Made by a program: the position numbers and the translations under genes
In this document: positions 61,501 through 64,000 of the stretch, in pieces
Numbering within the stretch: position 1 is the stretch's first letter
How the letters are laid out: each line of letters opens with the position of its first letter
The notes under the pieces: model-generated
Databases searched by the model: none
Told to the model about the DNA's origin: nothing
Seen by the model: the letters and a program-made list of their open reading frames with translations, nothing else
Assembly (NCBI GenBank): GCA_037951165.1
Contig: JBBDHG010000133.1
Coordinates: forward strand, 599,501-663,500
Source of the DNA: Lophius americanus
Lineage: Eukaryota; Chordata; Actinopteri; Lophiiformes; Lophiidae
Length of the DNA stretch: 64,000 nucleotides
Reading direction: 5' to 3'

Positions 61501-62696
61501 TTTAAGCCCTCCATCATACGTGGTACACCTGTAGTTGGAAAAAAAAAAACCTGTTTAGGGTAAATGGATGGATGATTTTAAGGTTACTGAATTATACTCC
61601 ATCTTCTTCATCGACTAAAATTCCTTATCGCTACTCTGGGCTCACTAATGGGATGTACAATATATCCTATACCGATTTATTTTTTGTGATATTTTAGGGG
61701 GGATGATGGGAGGATCTTATGTATCCAGATGACTAGTATTTTTATTCTTCTATTTATTATTTTTTTAAATGCTTAATTGAAAATTTGCAAAGTTTGTGAA
61801 CAGAGGGGAAAAAGTAATAAAATATTAGAAAGTTCCTTTTGTTTGTTGAAGATGGAATTCAAAATGCCGCATGATATACAGATATACACAGCTCACAGCT
61901 ATAGTTGCATTATCTCACAGCTATAGTTGCATTATCTCACAGCTATAGTTGCATTATCTCACAGCTATAGTTGCATTATCTCACAGCTATAGTTGCATTA
62001 TCTCACAGCTATAGTTGCATTATCTCACAGCTATAGTTGCATATTTTATGTTTAAAACACACCTGAAAAACTTTCATGGTGTTTGGAATTAATTTCCTTA
62101 TTTTCCTCACTGGTTTTCTGGAAATTAATCTCTTTCGAAACATAATTTGTCAATCTATTGTGAAGGCTTTGAGATAAAGTGTATGTCACAAATGATGTAC
62201 ACCAGGAAATGTTTTATTTTTTTATTCTCACAATTATCTTTTTTTCTTCTTCCGTATTTTATCCCAGCTATCTTACCATGGTATTCTATCTCAGCTCTGT
62301 GGAGGAAGGTGGTGAGACCACATTTCCTGTGGCGGACAACCGTACATATGAAGAGCAGGTGAATGTGCTTTCACAACACACAGTTCACCAAAGCCTCCAT
62401 CTCATTTTTGACACTGAGAAATGATGATAAGTGTACATGAGCTGAATGCTTCGGACAGCCTGCAGCTGCTGCACAACCATGACAAAGATATATATATATA
62501 TATGATATCTAATTAATACAGTGTACAATAATGAATAAATAAACATCTACACACAAACTGTGTTTGTCCAAGGCGCTGGTCCAGGATGGAATTGATTTGA
62601 GAGACACTCAAGAGACGTGTAGCAGAGGGAACCTGAGAGTGAAACCTACAGTTGGAACCGCGCTGCTCTGGTATAACCATCTCTCTGATGGCAGAG
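52546..62696 (+). CDS. p4htm: Transmembrane prolyl 4-hydroxylase, 3'-truncated by the window edge
   Basis: An ER-membrane 2-oxoglutarate/Fe(II) dioxygenase whose family member P4H-TM hydroxylates HIF-alpha-type prolines and affects calcium handling. Exons: 52546-52914, 54240-54321, 58470-58666, 58814-58904, 60552-60714, 60805-60990, 62268-62358, 62573-62696. Borders are GT-AG and phases are consistent, giving 434 codons plus one base. Features: an acidic cytosolic N-terminus, ICSRAYFVVVMVFFHVYIL starting a membrane anchor at about 44-69, SLKPLLFEISGFLSEEEC at 144-161, and a canonical EF-hand loop D205-L-N-Q-D-G...E216. They continue with HTWLYQGPGSHH at 282-293, ELSEPLQVIRY at 314-324, the iron-binding HxD as H333-H-D335, GGETTFPVADNRTY about 376-389, and GNLRVKP. 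Vertebrate P4HTM continues with a WVGD/SLHGGC segment holding the last iron-binding His; nothing like it occurs in 62697-64000, so it should lie beyond the window. Intron 2 holds another gene on the - strand. Confidence 0.93.
53095..53690 (-). mobile_element. Internally deleted Tc1/IS630-type transposon remnant
   Basis: Read on the + strand, GAAGCTTCGAGGCATGGACTC begins the reverse of the transposase C-terminal region. CACCTTTCTATCAGAACCAG and CACCCAACAAGACTTGCC lie in the reverse of its N-terminal DNA-binding part. The family's central catalytic part is mostly missing, and stops interrupt the rest. The 113-codon + frame at 53344-53685 is antisense to it. It lies in p4htm intron 1. Confidence 0.6.
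53820..54180. mobile_element. hAT-like element fragment with internal duplication
   Basis: The right end CGGTATCGGCCGGTCAGACTT...GATCGGCCAAGACAATTTGAA...GTGCGTCTCTA closely resembles the right end of the MITE at 20982-21467. Further left, two similar blocks (CTGCAGAGCCAGCCACAAGC near 53831 and CTCAGAGCCAGCCAAAAGCC near 54014) indicate an internal duplication of about 180 bases. No matching left terminal repeat was found. Confidence 0.5.
54457..54462 (-). terminator. Candidate polyadenylation signal of the nested sFRP gene
   Basis: TTTATT on the + strand gives AATAAA on the - strand, about 320 bases past the sFRP stop. It would keep the sFRP transcript within p4htm intron 2, downstream of p4htm exon 2 at 54240-54321. 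Confidence 0.35.
54780..56610 (-). CDS. Secreted frizzled-related protein (crescent/sizzled-like), nested in p4htm intron 2
   Basis: A secreted modulator of Wnt signalling, or of tolloid proteases in the sizzled branch. Exons in transcript order: 56610-56048, 55527-55352, 55264-55178, 55096-54780. Splice sites and phases join into 380 residues. A hydrophobic signal segment (LLFLILLTG, about 20-28) is followed by an Arg/Gly/Ser-rich spacer (about 36-118). Next comes a frizzled cysteine-rich domain at 122-231 with MRLPNLLGHES, SWLPLLSRECHPDA, FLCSLFAPICLE, PCKSLCESVRDSCAP and YPWPEILRCD. It has ten standard cysteines plus an extra C210. The C-terminal half (about 252-378; cysteines 252, 255, 271, 326, 378) is netrin-like, with WHKRDKNLVAAMRKWK. 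CRD plus NTR defines the sFRP family; the overall pattern is of the SFRP1/2/5 and sizzled/crescent side. I could not fix the ortholog. The start ATG is the first upstream of a signal peptide. Confidence 0.85.
56713..56721 (-). promoter_or_regulatory. TATA-like element of the nested sFRP gene
   Basis: On the - strand CACTATATATACAC lies about 105 bases upstream of the sFRP ATG. That spacing would leave a 5' UTR of roughly 75-80 bases. It is the only strong TATA-type match close upstream. Confidence 0.5.
56730..58469 (+). other. Rest of p4htm intron 2 beyond the sFRP gene
   Basis: No exon is supported on either strand. A Tc1-type fragment lies at about 58019-58121. Otherwise AT-rich and unremarkable. 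Confidence 0.5.
58019..58121 (+). mobile_element. Tc1/IS630-type transposase fragment
   Basis: GTTAATGCTGGTCCTGATAG followed by GTCCGAACACATAACACAC is a piece of the same transposon family seen at 44890-45120, and the end TGTTTTAATGTTATGGCTGATC is shared with it. No open frame. Confidence 0.45.
59152..59311. repeat. Inverted repeat, arm A (p4htm intron 4)
   Basis: About 160 bases are nearly the exact reverse complement of 63241-63400. Perfect shared blocks include CAAGGCAATGTACAAATCTG and GAGTCCGGATTAACCTCATT. By eye there are roughly ten differences. It is probably an interspersed repeat family of unknown class inserted twice. Confidence 0.9.
60110..60400. mobile_element. Teleost interspersed repeat fragment
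   Basis: GAAAACCTCCACTAGGGCAG near the start and GTGAAAACATTCCCCCTTTGGCAGAAG near the end, with CATGATAATCCATCGAGTAG between, resemble a common teleost repeat. Its copies contain 'gtgaaaacataacctccttggcagagg'-type tails. Related material appears near 44290-44375. The class is not known to me. Confidence 0.4.
61894..62045. repeat. 22-base minisatellite, about seven copies
   Basis: The unit CACAGCTATAGTTGCATTATCT repeats with starts at 61894, 61916, 61938, 61960, 61982, 62004 and 62026, with no visible differences until the last, partial copy. It lies in p4htm intron 6, about 220 bases before exon 7. Such homogeneity suggests recent expansion or ongoing copy-number change. Confidence 0.95.
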
Positions 62697-64000
62697 GTGA
62701 AAACAGAAAGCTTTAGCTGTATCATTTGCGTGCACTCACATCTAGCTAGCTCCTTCAGTATGTTGATAGTTAAGTACACCAAACTCCATATGACAAGATT
62801 TAGGCTGTAGCTTTCATCACAAAGTGAACCAATTCATGTGACAATTTGTGTTTTCATCTGACAAGTGTTTTTCTGCCGTTCACTCGGCCTTCAGGATATC
62901 TATTTTCTCTAGCTTCATTTGATGGGCATAATGATCATAAATTCTTACACTGAAATGGGGAACTTATGGGATTCTGTGGAGAGCAGGACAGGGATTTATT
63001 TTAGCCTCTCTGTAAACCCGATTAAGTTGCTGGGACAAAACAAAAAAAAAAAGTTAAGAAATCAGTTGCCATAAAGGCAGCATACTTAATGATATTACTC
63101 TATTCTGTATCTGCCAGTATAGTCATTTAATAGCAGTATGAAGAGCAGAATATTTAGCACTAACTGGAGATTTTGCAACTGAAGAGTTTGGGTACCTGTG
63201 AGTTTTTTGGTTATAAAATTGAAATGAAAATAAAATGTTATTGGTGGTTAGCCGGGGAAAATGTGAAAAAGAGGTTTGACAATAATCAGTTTTTAATGAA
63301 ATAGAATGAGGTTAATCCGGACTCAGATTTGTACATTGCCTTGAACAATGGCATCGGGTCAAAAAACGGTGTCAACCCTCTTCCAGGCTTGCAACTCAAA
63401 TTTAAAATGAAAATGTGTATTAGTCAAATTGTGTTAAGTTTTATGAACACAAAAAAGAGAGAAGATTCTGTAAGTACCCAACATTTCATATTAGAGGAAA
63501 TCCCAAACAAATTTGTAGGTTTTCAGTTTATTCCAATCAAGTAATTTTGATAAATTTACAGTTTTAAGTTCTTGAAACTGCAGTTTGTTATCTTTGAATT
63601 TATCATTTTAAGTACCATTTAACAACTTAATATTACCCAAAGGATTTGATGCATACAAAGGAAAAAGGACTCGTACTACTTTTTGAAGTTAGTAGAAATG
63701 CGAAACAAATTTAATATTGTATCTACTACTCTAATTAATAAATTTGTGCATCTGGATTTACAGTGCTGGCATATCTCCTACGTAATTAGTACCTAAAAAA
63801 AAAAGCAACAACACTAAACATTGACATAGTGAGATGTTGACATCTATATGACTTAAAGCCATAAGGCCATAACAACAGTCCCTGTATAGCATTCTACGGC
63901 ACAATAAAAAAAAAAACTCCCACTATATTCATTGTTAAACACAGTTAGCTCTTGTTCAAGAATTCCCCATTTTTAGAGCCACTTAGGGCCTGTTGTTGAC
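62697..64000 (+). other. p4htm intron 8 (incomplete)
   Basis: Sequence after the donor GTGAAA of exon 8. No continuation exon encoding the expected SLHGGC-type end is visible. Arm B of the long inverted repeat is at 63241-63400; the rest is AT-rich and unremarkable. Confidence 0.6.
63241..63400. repeat. Inverted repeat, arm B (p4htm intron 8)
   Basis: Reverse complement partner of 59152-59311. The two arms lie about 3.9 kb apart and flank p4htm exons 5 to 8. Confidence 0.9.

Noticed and set aside
1..64000. CRISPR array, tRNA or rRNA genes
   Set aside because: Tandem repeats here have no unique spacers of CRISPR type and the DNA is eukaryotic; no tRNA A/B-box cloverleaf or rRNA-like sequence was recognised by eye, though small RNA genes could be missed without a covariance search.

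Overview
The window looks like teleost fish nuclear DNA. It is AT-rich, has long introns with GT-AG boundaries and long (CA)n and (TA)n microsatellites, and carries degenerate Tc1/mariner and hAT-like transposons of the kinds common in ray-finned fish. It also encodes a parapinopsin, a pineal opsin absent from mammals. I found no bacterial-style operons, CRISPR arrays, tRNA or rRNA genes. Gene models were built by eye from protein-family resemblance, splice consensus and codon phase.

Four protein-coding genes are supported. (1) A complete five-exon parapinopsin-type opsin on the + strand, 607-2589 (343 aa). (2) A PCTAIRE-type cyclin-dependent kinase (CDK16/17/18 group, best symbol guess cdk16) on the - strand. 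Its coding exons run from 40407 down to 5695 (15 coding exons, 472 aa in the main model). A second, phase-compatible alternative first coding exon lies at 28155-28326, and a CpG-rich stretch at about 45940-46990 is the likely main promoter. The opsin and the kinase converge, with polyadenylation signals lying close together around 3070-3340. (3) p4htm, the transmembrane prolyl 4-hydroxylase, on the + strand from 52546. Eight exons (434 codons) are present and the C-terminal catalytic exon(s) lie beyond the right edge. (4) A four-exon secreted frizzled-related protein (380 aa: signal peptide, unusual spacer, CRD, NTR) on the - strand at 54780-56610. It is nested entirely inside p4htm intron 2.

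The rest is intronic or intergenic and rich in repeats. These include a Tc1 transposon copy interrupted by another repeat (35341-37063), an internally deleted second Tc1-type copy (53095-53690), a hAT-like MITE (20982-21467) and a related fragment. There are also two TA tracts with perfect inverted arms, a 22-bp minisatellite (61894-62045), a ~151-bp degenerate tandem repeat (30374-30720), and a long inverted repeat (59152-59311 / 63241-63400) flanking p4htm exons 5-8.

The genes do not form a pathway. The strongest points for follow-up are the nested sFRP gene, the alternative kinase start exon, a kinase that matches no single mammalian PCTAIRE paralog, repeats sitting on splice sites, and inverted repeats that could promote RNA circularisation. 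I saw no clearly novel biological system.
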